A DNA stretch of 50,334 nucleotides from Georgenia thermotolerans. GTDB taxonomy: Bacteria > Actinomycetota > Actinomycetes > Actinomycetales > Actinomycetaceae. Position 1 is the stretch's first letter; each line of letters opens with the position of its first letter. The position numbers were made by a program, and so were the translations under genes. Below, one piece after another: positions 36,523 through 46,162 of the stretch. Below the pieces are notes generated by a model, which was given only the letters and a program-made list of their open reading frames with translations, ran no database searches and was not told the origin of the DNA. The stretch spans positions 1-50,334 of the forward strand of contig NZ_VUKF01000035.1 in assembly GCF_009193185.1 (NCBI RefSeq). Direction: 5' to 3'.

Positions 36523-37299
36523 ATGACGACGTGGACGCCCGAGCAGGTCCGCGCGGCCGCCGCCGAGTGGGTGTGGGTGCCGCCGGACGCCACCGACCGC
36601 TCCACGGCCGACTACCGCCTCGTCGTCTCCCCCACCTTCCCCGACTGCCCCGCCCAGGTGCTCCGGACCACCTCCGGGCGCCCGGCCGCGGAGCTCGTGA
36701 CGGAGGTCCTCGCCCGGGTGCGGGCGCTGGACCTGACGGTGCTGTGCTGGTGGGTGCCCGACGACGCGCCCGACCTCGCCGCGGCCCTGCGGCAGCGCGG
36801 CGGGACCGTGACCGACGAGGTGGAGGTGCTGGCCTGCGACCTGTCCGACGGCGTGCCCGACCTCGCCGTCCCGCCGGACGTGACCGCCACGACGGTGACC
36901 GAGCCGCGCACCCTGCTCGACTGGCACCGCGTCGCCGCGGCGGTGTGGGGCACCCCCGAGCCCCCGCCCGGGCAGGTCGCGGCGGCGCTGGCCCAGGTGG
37001 CCGCCGAGCGGGCCCGGGGCGAGCTGCGCGTGGTCGGCTACGTCGGGACCGAGCCGACCACGGCGGCCGGGTGCACCCTCGCCGGACCGGTGGTGCGCCT
37101 GTGGGGCGCCGGGACCCGGCGCGACTGGCAGGGGCGGGGCGGGTACCGGGCCGTCCTGGGCGAGCGGCTCGCCCAGGCGCACTGGCGCGGGATCCGGCTC
37201 GCCCTGGTCAAGGCCCGGGTGGCCTCCTCCGGCCCGATCCTGCGATCCGTCGGGTTCGCCGCCTACGGCCGCGAGCGCCGCTACACCCTGCCGGTGTGA
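36523..37299 (+). CDS. GNAT family N-acetyltransferase
   Basis: A 258-residue protein with the C-terminal GNAT fold. The acetyl-CoA loop is visible as GAGTRRDWQGRGGYRAVLGERLAQAH (about residues 205-230), a variant of R-x-x-G-x-G/A, with GGVLRS-like GPILRSVGFAAYGRERRYTL as the terminal strands. The N-terminal 110 residues are a degenerate GNAT-like half without the loop, giving a possible tandem-domain arrangement. Substrate is unknown. GGGGACAG lies before the ATG; it may be co-transcribed with the YbjN pair 20 bases upstream. Confidence 0.8.
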   Translation: MTTWTPEQVRAAAAEWVWVPPDATDRSTADYRLVVSPTFPDCPAQVLRTTSGRPAAELVTEVLARVRALDLTVLCWWVPDDAPDLAAALRQRGGTVTDEVEVLACDLSDGVPDLAVPPDVTATTVTEPRTLLDWHRVAAAVWGTPEPPPGQVAAALAQVAAERARGELRVVGYVGTEPTTAAGCTLAGPVVRLWGAGTRRDWQGRGGYRAVLGERLAQAHWRGIRLALVKARVASSGPILRSVGFAAYGRERRYTLPV

Positions 37300-37366
37300 C
37301 GGCCGCGAGGGGCCCGACGGCGCCGGAGCCGGCGTCGCCGCGCCTGCCGGGCCCGGCGGCGCGGGG

Positions 37367-38935
37367 TCAGCGGCGCAGCGTGGGCATGCCGAGGGTCACC
37401 GGCCCGGCAGCCGCCGCGGCGTGCTCGTGCGGCTCCTCGACCAGCCCGGCGCGCCGCTCCCAGGCGTCGCCGGCGCGGGTGCGCCGCAGCCGGTAGACCC
37501 CGCCGGTCAGCGCCGAGTCCGCCACGAGGTGGTGCGGGGCGCCGTGGGTGACCTCGACGGTGACCATGTCCCCGGGCCGGGGCCGCCCGGCGTCGGGCAG
37601 GTCCGCGGGCAGCGCGACGTGGACGAGCCGGTTGTCGGCGGCACGGCCGGTGATGCGGTGCGTGGCGCCGTCCTTGCGGCCCTCGCCCTCGGCGACGAGG
37701 ACGTCGACGGTGCGCCCGACCTGACGCTCGTTCTCCTCGGTGGAGATGCGCTGCTGGAGGGCCACCAGGCGCTGGTAGCGCTCGGTGACCACCTCGGCGG
37801 GCACCTGGTCCTCGCGGTCCGCCGCCGGGGTGCCCGGGCGCCGGGAGTACTGGAAGGTGAACGCGGACGAGAACCGGCTCGCCTCGACGACGTCGAGGGT
37901 GGCCTGGAAGTCCTCCTCGGTCTCGCCGGGGAAGCCGACGATGATGTCGGTGGTGATCGCGGCGTCGGGGATGGCCGCGCGCACCCGGTCGATGATGCCG
38001 AGGAACTTCGCCTGCCGGTAGGAGCGGCGCATGGCCCGCAGCACCGCGTCGGAGCCGGACTGCAGCGGCATGTGCAGGCTCGGCATGACGTTGGGCGTCT
38101 CGGCCATGGCGTCGATGACGTCGTCGGTGAAGGCGGCCGGGTGCGGGGAGGTGAACCGCACCCGCTCGAGGCCCTCGATCTGCCCGCAGGCGCGCAGCAG
38201 CTTCGCGAACGCGCCGCGGTCGCCGAAGCCGACCCCGTAGCTGTTGACGTTCTGCCCGAGCAGGGTCACCTCGATGGCGCCCTGGGCGACGACGGCCTGC
38301 ACCTCGGCGAGCACGTCGCCGGGCCGCCGGTCGCGCTCCTTGCCGCGCAGGTGCGGCACGATGCAGAACGTGCAGGTGTTGTTGCAGCCCACGGACACCG
38401 ACACGAACGCGGCGTAGGCGGACTCCCGCCGCGTGGGCAGCGTGGAGGGGAAGACCTTGAGCGACTCCTCGATCTCCACCTGCGCCTCGGCGTTGTGCCG
38501 CGCGCGCTCGAGCAGCGCGGGCAGCACGTCGAGGTTGTGCGTGCCCAGGACGACGTCGACCCACGGCGCCTTCGCCACGATGCCGGCGCGCATCTGCTGG
38601 GCCAGGCACCCGCCGACGGCGATCTGCATGCCCGGCCGCTCGCGCTTGACCGAGGCGAGCTGGCCGAGGTTGCCGAACAGGCGGGTGGCGGCGTTCTCGC
38701 GCACCGAGCAGGTGTTGAGGATCACCACGTCCGCGCCGCCGTCGCCGGCCTCGGTGGCCCGCGCGGCCGCCTCGGGGACGGACTCGACCGGCACGTAGCC
38801 GCGCTCCTCGAGCAGCCCGGCGAGGCGCTCGGAGTCGTGGACGTTCATCTGGCAGCCCAGGGTGCGCACGAGGTAGGTGCGCGGGGTGCCGGCGGTGCGG
38901 GCGGGGGCGGCGGAGGCCGGTGGAGCAGCAGTCAT
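37367..38935 (-). CDS. miaB: MiaB, tRNA 2-methylthio-N6-isopentenyladenosine synthase
   Basis: Radical SAM enzyme that inserts a methylthio group at C2 of i6A37 in tRNA, following MiaA. The 522-residue product begins with the UPF0004 domain ([46 protein letters not shown]), whose three cysteines hold the auxiliary cluster. The radical SAM motif is [27 protein letters not shown]-binding domain ([22 protein letters not shown]) lies near the C-terminus. ATG at 38935 follows a TACACT -10 by 9 bases without a ribosome binding site. Confidence 0.95.
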   Translation of the reverse strand: MTAAPPASAAPARTAGTPRTYLVRTLGCQMNVHDSERLAGLLEERGYVPVESVPEAAARATEAGDGGADVVILNTCSVRENAATRLFGNLGQLASVKRERPGMQIAVGGCLAQQMRAGIVAKAPWVDVVLGTHNLDVLPALLERARHNAEAQVEIEESLKVFPSTLPTRRESAYAAFVSVSVGCNNTCTFCIVPHLRGKERDRRPGDVLAEVQAVVAQGAIEVTLLGQNVNSYGVGFGDRGAFAKLLRACGQIEGLERVRFTSPHPAAFTDDVIDAMAETPNVMPSLHMPLQSGSDAVLRAMRRSYRQAKFLGIIDRVRAAIPDAAITTDIIVGFPGETEEDFQATLDVVEASRFSSAFTFQYSRRPGTPAADREDQVPAEVVTERYQRLVALQQRISTEENERQVGRTVDVLVAEGEGRKDGATHRITGRAADNRLVHVALPADLPDAGRPRPGDMVTVEVTHGAPHHLVADSALTGGVYRLRRTRAGDAWERRAGLVEEPHEHAAAAAGPVTLGMPTLRR

Positions 38936-38944
38936 CGTGGCAGA

Positions 38945-38950
38945 AGTGTA
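38945..38950 (-). promoter_or_regulatory. -10 element TACACT of miaB
   Basis: TACACT on the minus strand ends 9 bases before the miaB ATG, consistent with a leaderless or 2-3-base leader transcript. Confidence 0.45.
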
Positions 38951-38985
38951 GGTCGCCGCTGCCGGGCGGGCCGCGGCCGGTCCGC

Positions 38986-38991
38986 TAGGTT
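38986..38991 (+). promoter_or_regulatory. -10 element TAGGTT of gcvT
   Basis: TAGGTT is followed by a leader of about 25 bases with a GAGGGAG ribosome binding site before the ATG at 39023, so this copy of the hexamer serves a leadered mRNA. The whole divergent interval is 87 bases; a glycine riboswitch would not fit and none was seen. Confidence 0.45.
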
Positions 38992-39022
38992 GGGGGGCCA
39001 CCGCCGCGAACGAGGGAGTGCG

Positions 39023-40150
<1,128 letters not shown>

Positions 40151-40289
40151 GAGCTCTTGGCCCGGAGCACAGGGACACGTGGCACGACGGCGGCCCCGCC
40201 GCCCGCCGGACCCGGTCGTCACCCTCTCCGTCCGCCTCTGGGTCAACTGGACGCCAAGTCCCGGCTATTGTGTCCACACTGTTACACCG

Positions 40290-40303
40290 GTGACACAGAT
40301 CAC
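40290..40303 (+). promoter_or_regulatory. CRP/GlxR-like operator before gluA
   Basis: GTGACACAGATCAC keeps both half-sites GTGA-N6-TCAC of the CRP/GlxR family consensus TGTGA-N6-TCACA, with one mismatch at each outer base. Its centre is about 35 bases before the predicted start of transcription. A wider dyad TGTGTC / GACACA (40269-40274, 40292-40297) overlaps it. Confidence 0.5.
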
Positions 40304-40318
40304 GAAACATTCGGCAGT

Positions 40319-40324
40319 TAGGTT
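40319..40324 (+). promoter_or_regulatory. -10 element TAGGTT of gluA
   Basis: TAGGTT ends 7 bases before the ATG at 40332. There is no ribosome binding site, so gluA is probably read from a leaderless mRNA, unlike gluB and gluC. Confidence 0.55.
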
Positions 40325-40331
40325 GACGCGC

Positions 40332-41142
<811 letters not shown>

Positions 41143-41144
<2 letters not shown>

Positions 41145-41163
41145 CCGGCCGCGCCGGCCGGTC
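41143..41163 (+). other. Hairpin at the gluA-gluB junction
   Basis: Eight-base stem GACCGGCC / GGCCGGTC with a 5-base loop, overlapping the gluA stop codon. It could pause or trim the transcript, separating gluA from the more highly expressed gluB. Confidence 0.4.
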
Positions 41164-41236
41164 TCCCGACCCCTCCGTTCGACCCAGACAGCACCACCCC
41201 ACTCCCCGCCCCGGGGACCGATCGCAAGGAGAACAC

Positions 41237-42109
41237 ATGCGAAGCGTGCGCAGAGCCGGTCTCGCCCTGACCGCGGCCACCGCCCTGATCCTGGCCGCCT
41301 GCTCGGCCGGCGAGCCCGGCCAGTCCGGCGGCTCCGCCAGCGCGGGCGGGTCCGAGACCGGTTCGGGCGGCGCCGGCGGCGACGGCATCACCATCGGCAT
41401 CAAGTACGACCAGCCCGGCCTCGGCCTGAAGGAGGGCAACGACTTCACCGGCTTCGACGTCGACGTCGCGAAGTACGTGGCCGGCAAGCTGGGCTACTCC
41501 GAGGACAAGATCAAGTTCGTCGAGTCCGTCTCCTCCCAGCGCGAGACGCTGCTGGAGAACGGTTCGGTCGACATGATCTTCGCGACCTACTCCATCACCG
41601 ACGCCCGCAAGGAGCGCGTCTCCTTCGCCGGGCCGTACTTCGTCGCCGGCCAGGACCTCCTCGTCGCCGCCGACAACACCGACATCACCGGTCCCGACTC
41701 CCTCAACGGCAAGGTGCTGTGCTCGGTGGAGGGCTCCACCTCGGCCGAGCGCATCCGCGACGAGCACTCCCAGCAGACCGAGCTGTACCCCGCCCAGACC
41801 TACTCCGAGTGCGTCGAGCTGCTCAGCGCCGGCACCGTCGACGCGGTGACCACGGACGACGTCATCCTCGCCGGCTACGCCGCGCAGTCGCAGTACGAGG
41901 GCAAGTTCAAGCTCGTCGGCAAGCCGTTCTCCGAGGAGAACTACGGCGTGGGCCTGCCCAAGGGCTCCGACAAGTGCGAGGACGTCAACACCGCCATCAC
42001 CACGATGATCGACGACGGCACGTGGGAGGAGCTCATCAAGAAGAACGTCGGCGAGAGCTTCACCCCCAACCCCTCGCAGAACCCGCCGAAGGTCCAGGCC
42101 TGCGCCTGA
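41237..42109 (+). CDS. gluB: Glutamate-binding lipoprotein, GluB-type
   Basis: Extracellular solute-binding lipoprotein of 290 residues. The signal peptide AGLALTAATALILAACSAG ends in the lipobox LAAC with Cys22 as the acylated residue. A Gly/Ser-rich linker (about 23-48) tethers the SBP family 3 domain, which has GITIGIKYDQPGLGLKEGN, FTGFDVDVAKYVAGKLGY, the ligand-binding FVESVSSQRETLLENGSVDMI, and TYSITDARKERVSFAGPYF. A strong AAGGAG ribosome binding site precedes the ATG. Specificity for glutamate is inferred from synteny and family. Confidence 0.92.
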   Translation: MRSVRRAGLALTAATALILAACSAGEPGQSGGSASAGGSETGSGGAGGDGITIGIKYDQPGLGLKEGNDFTGFDVDVAKYVAGKLGYSEDKIKFVESVSSQRETLLENGSVDMIFATYSITDARKERVSFAGPYFVAGQDLLVAADNTDITGPDSLNGKVLCSVEGSTSAERIRDEHSQQTELYPAQTYSECVELLSAGTVDAVTTDDVILAGYAAQSQYEGKFKLVGKPFSEENYGVGLPKGSDKCEDVNTAITTMIDDGTWEELIKKNVGESFTPNPSQNPPKVQACA

Positions 42110-42115
42110 CCCCGA

Positions 42116-42147
42116 CGGTGCCCGGGGCCTGAGGGCCCCGGGCACCG
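42116..42147 (+). other. Intercistronic hairpin gluB-gluC
   Basis: Perfect 14-base stem CGGTGCCCGGGGCC / GGCCCCGGGCACCG with a TGAG loop, 7 bases after the gluB stop. Such hairpins in importer operons protect the binding-protein mRNA from 3' decay and reduce read-through to the permeases. Confidence 0.65.
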
Positions 42148-42207
42148 CGCCCGTCCGCCGGCGGCCCGCGGCCCCGGTCCCCTCCGCACGCCCCCGAAGG
42201 AGCCCAC

Positions 42208-42912
42208 GTGGGTGGCTACCTCGCCGACATGGCCGAGCTGTTCCGCAGCTACGACATCCTCGGTGCCTTCCTCGTCAACATCCGGCTGACGTTCTACTCG
42301 GCGATCCTCGCGTTCGTCATCGGCACCGTCCTGGCGGTGATGCGCGTCTCCCCCGCCCCGAGCCTGCGCTGGGCCGGGGCGACGTACGTCAACCTCGTGC
42401 GCAACACGCCGCTGACGCTGATCATCCTCGCGTGCTCGCTGGGCCTGTGGGGCCAGCTGGGCGTGGTGCTGGCGGGCAAGGACGCCCCCGGCGGGTTCAT
42501 CGCCGCGAACAGCTTCCGGCTGGCCGTGCTCGGCCTGGCCGTGTACACGGCGGCGTTCGTGTGCGAGTCGCTGCGCTCGGGGGTCAACACCGTGCCGGTG
42601 GGTCAGGCGGAGGCGGCGCGCGCGATCGGGCTGTCCTTCGGGCAGTCGATGCGGATGATCATCCTGCCCCAGGCGATCCGCGGCGCCATCGCCCCGCTGG
42701 GCAACACCCTCATCGCGCTGGCGAAGAACTCCACGGTGGCCCAGGCCGCCGGGGTGGTCCAGGCGGCGTCGGTGATGGCGACGATGATCGAGTTCCGCCC
42801 CGACCTGATGGTCGCGATCTTCCTCATCATCGCCCTCGGCTGGGTCGTCATCGTCCTGCCGATCGGCCTGCTGACCACGTACCTGTCCCGCCGTCTGGGG
42901 GTCGCCCGATGA
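42208..42912 (+). CDS. gluC: Glutamate ABC transporter permease, GluC-type
   Basis: Membrane subunit of 234 residues of the His/Glu/Gln/Arg permease family. About five hydrophobic segments include FLVNIRLTFYSAILAFVIGT and NLVRNTPLTLIILACSLGLW. The EAA loop is visible as GQAEAARAIGLSFGQSMRMIILPQAIRGAIAP, the contact for the ATPase. GAAGGAG lies 5 bases before the GTG start. Forms a heterodimer with the overlapping gluD product. Confidence 0.92.
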   Translation: MGGYLADMAELFRSYDILGAFLVNIRLTFYSAILAFVIGTVLAVMRVSPAPSLRWAGATYVNLVRNTPLTLIILACSLGLWGQLGVVLAGKDAPGGFIAANSFRLAVLGLAVYTAAFVCESLRSGVNTVPVGQAEAARAIGLSFGQSMRMIILPQAIRGAIAPLGNTLIALAKNSTVAQAAGVVQAASVMATMIEFRPDLMVAIFLIIALGWVVIVLPIGLLTTYLSRRLGVAR

Positions 42913-43793
42913 GCACCGTCCTGTTCGACGCCCCCGGCCCGCGCGGGCGCCGCCGGATCGCCGTCCTCAACGTCGTCGGCGCCCTGGTCGTCCTCGCCGG
43001 CCTCGTCTGGGTGATCTGGGCGCTGGCCCGCAAGGGCCAGTTCGCCCCCGAGAAGTGGGAGCCGTTCCTCACCGCCTCGGTGTGGACCGACTACCTCCTC
43101 ATCGGGCTGTGGAACACCCTGCGCGCCGCCGCGCTCTCGATCGTCACCTCGGGGATCTTCGGCCTGATCTTCGGTCTCGGCCGGCTCTCTCAGCTGCGGG
43201 TGGTCCGCGCGGTGTGCGGCGTCGTCGTGGAGTTCTTCCGCGCCGTGCCCGTGCTGATCATGATGATCTTCTTCTACTTCCTGTTCTCACGCTCGGGCGT
43301 CGTCGCGCCGCCGCAGGCGCCGTTCTACGGGGTCGTGGTCGGGCTGACGCTGTACAACGGCTCGGTCATGGCCGAGCTGGTCCGCTCCGGGGTGCACAAC
43401 CTCCCGCGCGGCCAGCGCGAGGCGGGGCTGGCGATCGGCCTCACGCCCGGGCAGAGCCTGCGCCTGGTCGAGCTGCCCCAGGCGCTCATCGCGATGCTGC
43501 CGTCGATGATCAGCCAGCTGGTGGTCATCCTCAAGGACACCGCGCTCGGTTACATCATCTCCTACAGCGAGCTGCTCCGGTCGGCGCGGCTGGTCGGCTC
43601 CACCTTCGCCAACTACGTGCCGGCGCTCATCGTCGCCGCCGTGATCTTCATCGTCGTCAACTACACCCTCACCTGGGTGGCCGAGCGGGTGGCCCGCCGG
43701 CTCAGCGTGCGCACCACCGGCACCGCCGGGGCCGTGGCGCAGGACAGCGGGGTGGCCGCGGTCGGGGTCCCCACCGGGGCCGGCGCGGAGTAG
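42909..43793 (+). CDS. gluD: Glutamate ABC transporter permease, GluD-type
   Basis: Second permease subunit, 294 residues, starting at an ATG that overlaps the gluC stop by 4 bases. The first helix VLNVVGALVVLAGLVWVIWA follows a basic N-terminus. FFRAVPVLIMMIFFYFLF is a core segment, and the EAA loop reads GQREAGLAIGLTPGQSLRLVELPQALIAMLP. A 60-residue N-terminal extension and an Ala/Gly-rich C-terminal tail are longer than in GluC. Fixed stoichiometry with GluC is expected from the overlap. Confidence 0.92.
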   Translation: MSTVLFDAPGPRGRRRIAVLNVVGALVVLAGLVWVIWALARKGQFAPEKWEPFLTASVWTDYLLIGLWNTLRAAALSIVTSGIFGLIFGLGRLSQLRVVRAVCGVVVEFFRAVPVLIMMIFFYFLFSRSGVVAPPQAPFYGVVVGLTLYNGSVMAELVRSGVHNLPRGQREAGLAIGLTPGQSLRLVELPQALIAMLPSMISQLVVILKDTALGYIISYSELLRSARLVGSTFANYVPALIVAAVIFIVVNYTLTWVAERVARRLSVRTTGTAGAVAQDSGVAAVGVPTGAGAE

Positions 43794-43804
43794 CCCGGCG
43801 CACA

Positions 43805-43846
43805 ACGCCGCCTCGGCCGCCGGTGCACCGGCGGCCGAGGCGGCGT
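43805..43846. terminator. Perfect 42-base palindrome, terminator of gluABCD and recX-recA
   Basis: Twenty-one bases on each side of the 43825/43826 axis are fully complementary (arm begins ACGCCGCCTCGG and ends CCGGTG). It lies 11 bases after the gluD stop and 115 bases beyond the convergent recX stop. No T-run flanks it. It is the longest perfect inverted repeat noticed in the window. Confidence 0.85.
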
Positions 43847-43961
43847 CCTGCTGGGTGACCCCCGCCAAGGGGGCGCGCCCGGTAGTCACGGCCCGGGTGC
43901 GAGAGGCGCCGGTCCGTCCAGGCCCGGGCGCGGGGCGCCGCCGATCGGTCCGGGCCGCGCG

Positions 43962-44564
43962 TCACTCCAGGGCCCAGTCGGCGACGTCGTCGCCCGGGTC
44001 CTCCCCCTCCGCGGCCAGCACCTCGTCGACGACCCGCATGGCCACGCCGGGACCGAACCCCTTGCGGCCGAGCATGGCGGCCAGCCGGCGCCGGCGGACC
44101 TGCCGATCCAGGCCGGCGGTGCTGCGGGCCTTCTTCTCGACGAGGCGCCGGGCGGCGGCCTCCTCGTCGGCGTCGTCCACCTGGGCGAGCGCCGCGCCGG
44201 CCACCTCGGGGTCGATGCCCTTCTTGTGCAGCTCGGCCGCCAGCGCCCGCCGCGCCAGCCCGCGCTCGGCGTGCCGGGTGCGCACGAGCATCTCCGCGTA
44301 CGCGGCGTCGTCGACCAGCCCGACCTCGGTGAACCGGTCGAGCACCCGGGCGGCGACGTCCTCGGGCACGTCCCGCTTGGCGAGCGCGGCCTCGAGCTGG
44401 GCGCGGCTGCGCGGCGCGGCGGTCAGCTGGCGCAGCGCGATGGTGCGGGCCACCTCCTCGGCGTCCGGCTCGCGGTCCACCGCCGCGGCGCCGGCCGACG
44501 GCGGCTCGAGGTCGTCGCGTCGACGTCCCGGCCGCCGTCGGCGCGATGCCTCGGGCTGTCCCAC
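43962..44564 (-). CDS. recX: RecX, RecA modulator
   Basis: Regulatory protein of 200 residues that caps RecA filaments and restrains recombinase activity. It is built of three-helix repeats: IALRQLTAAPRSRAQLEAAL, VLDRFTEVGLVDDAAYAEMLVRTR, and LAAELHKKGIDPEVAGAAL. An Arg-rich N-terminal 30 residues precede the fold. The GTG start lies 2 bases after the recA stop; transcription with recA keeps the two in proportion. Confidence 0.93.
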   Translation of the reverse strand: MGQPEASRRRRPGRRRDDLEPPSAGAAAVDREPDAEEVARTIALRQLTAAPRSRAQLEAALAKRDVPEDVAARVLDRFTEVGLVDDAAYAEMLVRTRHAERGLARRALAAELHKKGIDPEVAGAALAQVDDADEEAAARRLVEKKARSTAGLDRQVRRRRLAAMLGRKGFGPGVAMRVVDEVLAAEGEDPGDDVADWALE

Positions 44565-44566
44565 GG

Positions 44567-45616
44567 TCAGAACTCGACCGGGACCTCACCGGCGGGGGCG
44601 CCGTCGGCCGGGACCTCCACGCCGATGCCGAGCTTGGTGAGGATCTTCTTCTCGATCTCGTCGGCCAGCTCGGGGTTGTCCTTGAGGAACTGGCGGGCCT
44701 TCTCCTTGCCCTGGCCGAGCTGGTCGCCCTCGTAGGTGTACCAGGCGCCGGACTTGCGCACGATGCCGTTCTCCACGCCGAGGTCGATGAGGCCGCCCTG
44801 GCGGGAGATGCCCTCGCCGTAGAGGATGTCGAACTCGGCCTGCTTGAAGGGCGGGGCCATCTTGTTCTTGACGACCTTGACCCGGGTGCGGTTGCCCACC
44901 GCGTCGCCGCCCTCCTTGAGGGTCTCGATGCGGCGGATGTCCAGACGGACCGAGGCGTAGAACTTCAGCGCCTTGCCGCCGGTGGTCGTCTCCGGCGAGC
45001 CGAAGAAGACGCCGATCTTCTCGCGCAGCTGGTTGATGAAGATGGCCGTGGTGCCGGACGCCGACAGGGCGCCGGTGACCTTGCGCAGCGCCTGGGACAT
45101 CAGGCGGGCCTGCAGGCCGACGTGGGAGTCGCCCATCTCGCCCTCGATCTCGGCCTTGGGCACGAGGGCCGCGACGGAGTCGATGACGACGATGTCCAGC
45201 GCCCCGGACCGGATGAGCATGTCCATGATCTCCAGCGCCTGCTCGCCGGTGTCCGGCTGGGAGACGAGGAGTGCGTCGGTGTCCACGCCCAGCTTCCGGG
45301 CGTACTCGGGGTCCAGGGCGTGCTCGGCGTCGATGAAGGCCGCGATGCCGCCCTTCTTCTGGGCGTTGGCCACCGCGTGCAGGGCGACGGTCGTCTTGCC
45401 GGAGGACTCCGGGCCGTAGATCTCGATGATGCGGCCGCGCGGGAGGCCGCCGACGCCGAGGGCGACGTCCAGGGCGACCGAGCCGGTGGGGATGACCTCC
45501 ACCTTGGGGCGGGTGTCGTCCCCCAGGCGCATGATCGACCCCTTGCCGAACTGGCGGTCGATCTGGCTGAGTGCGGCCTCCAGGGCCTTGCTGCGGTCTG
45601 CGACGGGAGCGGGCAT
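44567..45616 (-). CDS. recA: RecA recombinase
   Basis: Central recombinase and SOS co-protease, 349 residues. Walker A is GPESSGKTT (68-76), the L2/Walker B region [20 protein letters not shown], and the loop [20 protein letters not shown]. The C-terminal [19 protein letters not shown] is the usual acidic end. No intein is present, unlike M. tuberculosis. Controlled by a LexA box about 190 bases upstream; the ATG has an AGAGGTGAACC stretch just before it as ribosome binding site. Confidence 0.98.
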   Translation of the reverse strand: MPAPVADRSKALEAALSQIDRQFGKGSIMRLGDDTRPKVEVIPTGSVALDVALGVGGLPRGRIIEIYGPESSGKTTVALHAVANAQKKGGIAAFIDAEHALDPEYARKLGVDTDALLVSQPDTGEQALEIMDMLIRSGALDIVVIDSVAALVPKAEIEGEMGDSHVGLQARLMSQALRKVTGALSASGTTAIFINQLREKIGVFFGSPETTTGGKALKFYASVRLDIRRIETLKEGGDAVGNRTRVKVVKNKMAPPFKQAEFDILYGEGISRQGGLIDLGVENGIVRKSGAWYTYEGDQLGQGKEKARQFLKDNPELADEIEKKILTKLGIGVEVPADGAPAGEVPVEF

Positions 45617-45795
45617 GGTGGTTCACCTCTCGGCGGGGGCCGCTCGGGCGGCCCGGGGGCGGTCAGGGCTGGTCTGTGGCAGGGCCCGCCCTCTCCGGAC
45701 GGCTACCTGCTGGCGACGCTATGCCCGACCACTGACATCCGGCCGGAGGCCCCCGTGGGACTGTGGAGATCGCCGGTCGTCGTCGCCTGGGCACG

Positions 45796-45801
45796 AGATT
45801 A
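45796..45801 (-). promoter_or_regulatory. recA -10 element TAATCT
   Basis: TAATCT on the minus strand lies 2 bases downstream of the LexA box; the -35 position (about 45819-45824) is weak. Transcription would start near 45789 and give a leader of about 170 bases before recA. Confidence 0.5.
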
Positions 45802-45803
45802 CG

Positions 45804-45819
45804 CCGAACGGCTGTTCGA
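45804..45819. promoter_or_regulatory. LexA box of recA
   Basis: CCGAACGGCTGTTCGA has one mismatch to TCGAAC-N4-GTTCGA and covers the -35 to -10 region of the recA promoter. Confidence 0.8.
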
Positions 45820-45846
45820 AGCCACGCTCCGACACGCGGGAGTTTC

Positions 45847-46080
45847 TCAGCGGCCGGGGCGGTCCTTCGGGTCCCGGCGGTAGCGCCAGCGCGCGGCGTC
45901 GTCGAGCTGCATCTCGTCGCACATCGCGTCCCACACGGCCTTGGGGGCGACCCCGGCGGACAGCGCGGCCGCGGCGGTGCGCCCCCCGACGCCGGGCAGG
46001 ACGAGGTCCTCGGCGAGAGAGCGGCCGTACCCCGCGCCGAAGGTCTCCTCGACCACCTGCCAGAACTCCGAGTGCCTCAC
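45847..46080 (-). CDS. DUF3046 small protein
   Basis: A 77-residue protein of unknown function, conserved upstream of recA in actinobacteria. VRHSEFWQVVEETFGAGYGRSLAEDLVLPGVGGRTAAAAL and AVWDAMCDEMQLDDAARW are the DUF3046 signature, shown here in parts. It looks helical and soluble, and has no catalytic motif. GTG at 46080 was chosen from the family start (RHSEFW); in-frame extension to 46233 is low-complexity. Its stop is 27 bases from the LexA box of recA, so its transcript reads into the recA promoter. Confidence 0.87.
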   Translation of the reverse strand: MRHSEFWQVVEETFGAGYGRSLAEDLVLPGVGGRTAAAALSAGVAPKAVWDAMCDEMQLDDAARWRYRRDPKDRPGR

Positions 46081-46156
46081 CCCACCAGCCTGCCACGCCC
46101 GGGGGCGGCCGCCGCACGCCGGGGCCCGGCGCGGGCGCGGTGTCACCCCCGGGCGG

Positions 46157-46162
46157 CACAAT
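46157..46162 (+). promoter_or_regulatory. Possible -10 CACAAT of lhr
   Basis: CACAAT ends 7 bases before a GTG at 46170, the spacing of a leaderless start, but overlaps the ATG at 46161. It is a weaker match (no TA), so the lhr start is uncertain. Confidence 0.25.

Noticed and set aside
38936-39022. Glycine riboswitch before gcvT
   Set aside because: The gap is only 87 bases and is fully used by two promoters and a ribosome binding site; no tandem aptamer core is visible.
44567-45616. Intein in recA
   Set aside because: The protein is collinear with intein-free RecA (349 residues) and Walker A continues without interruption.
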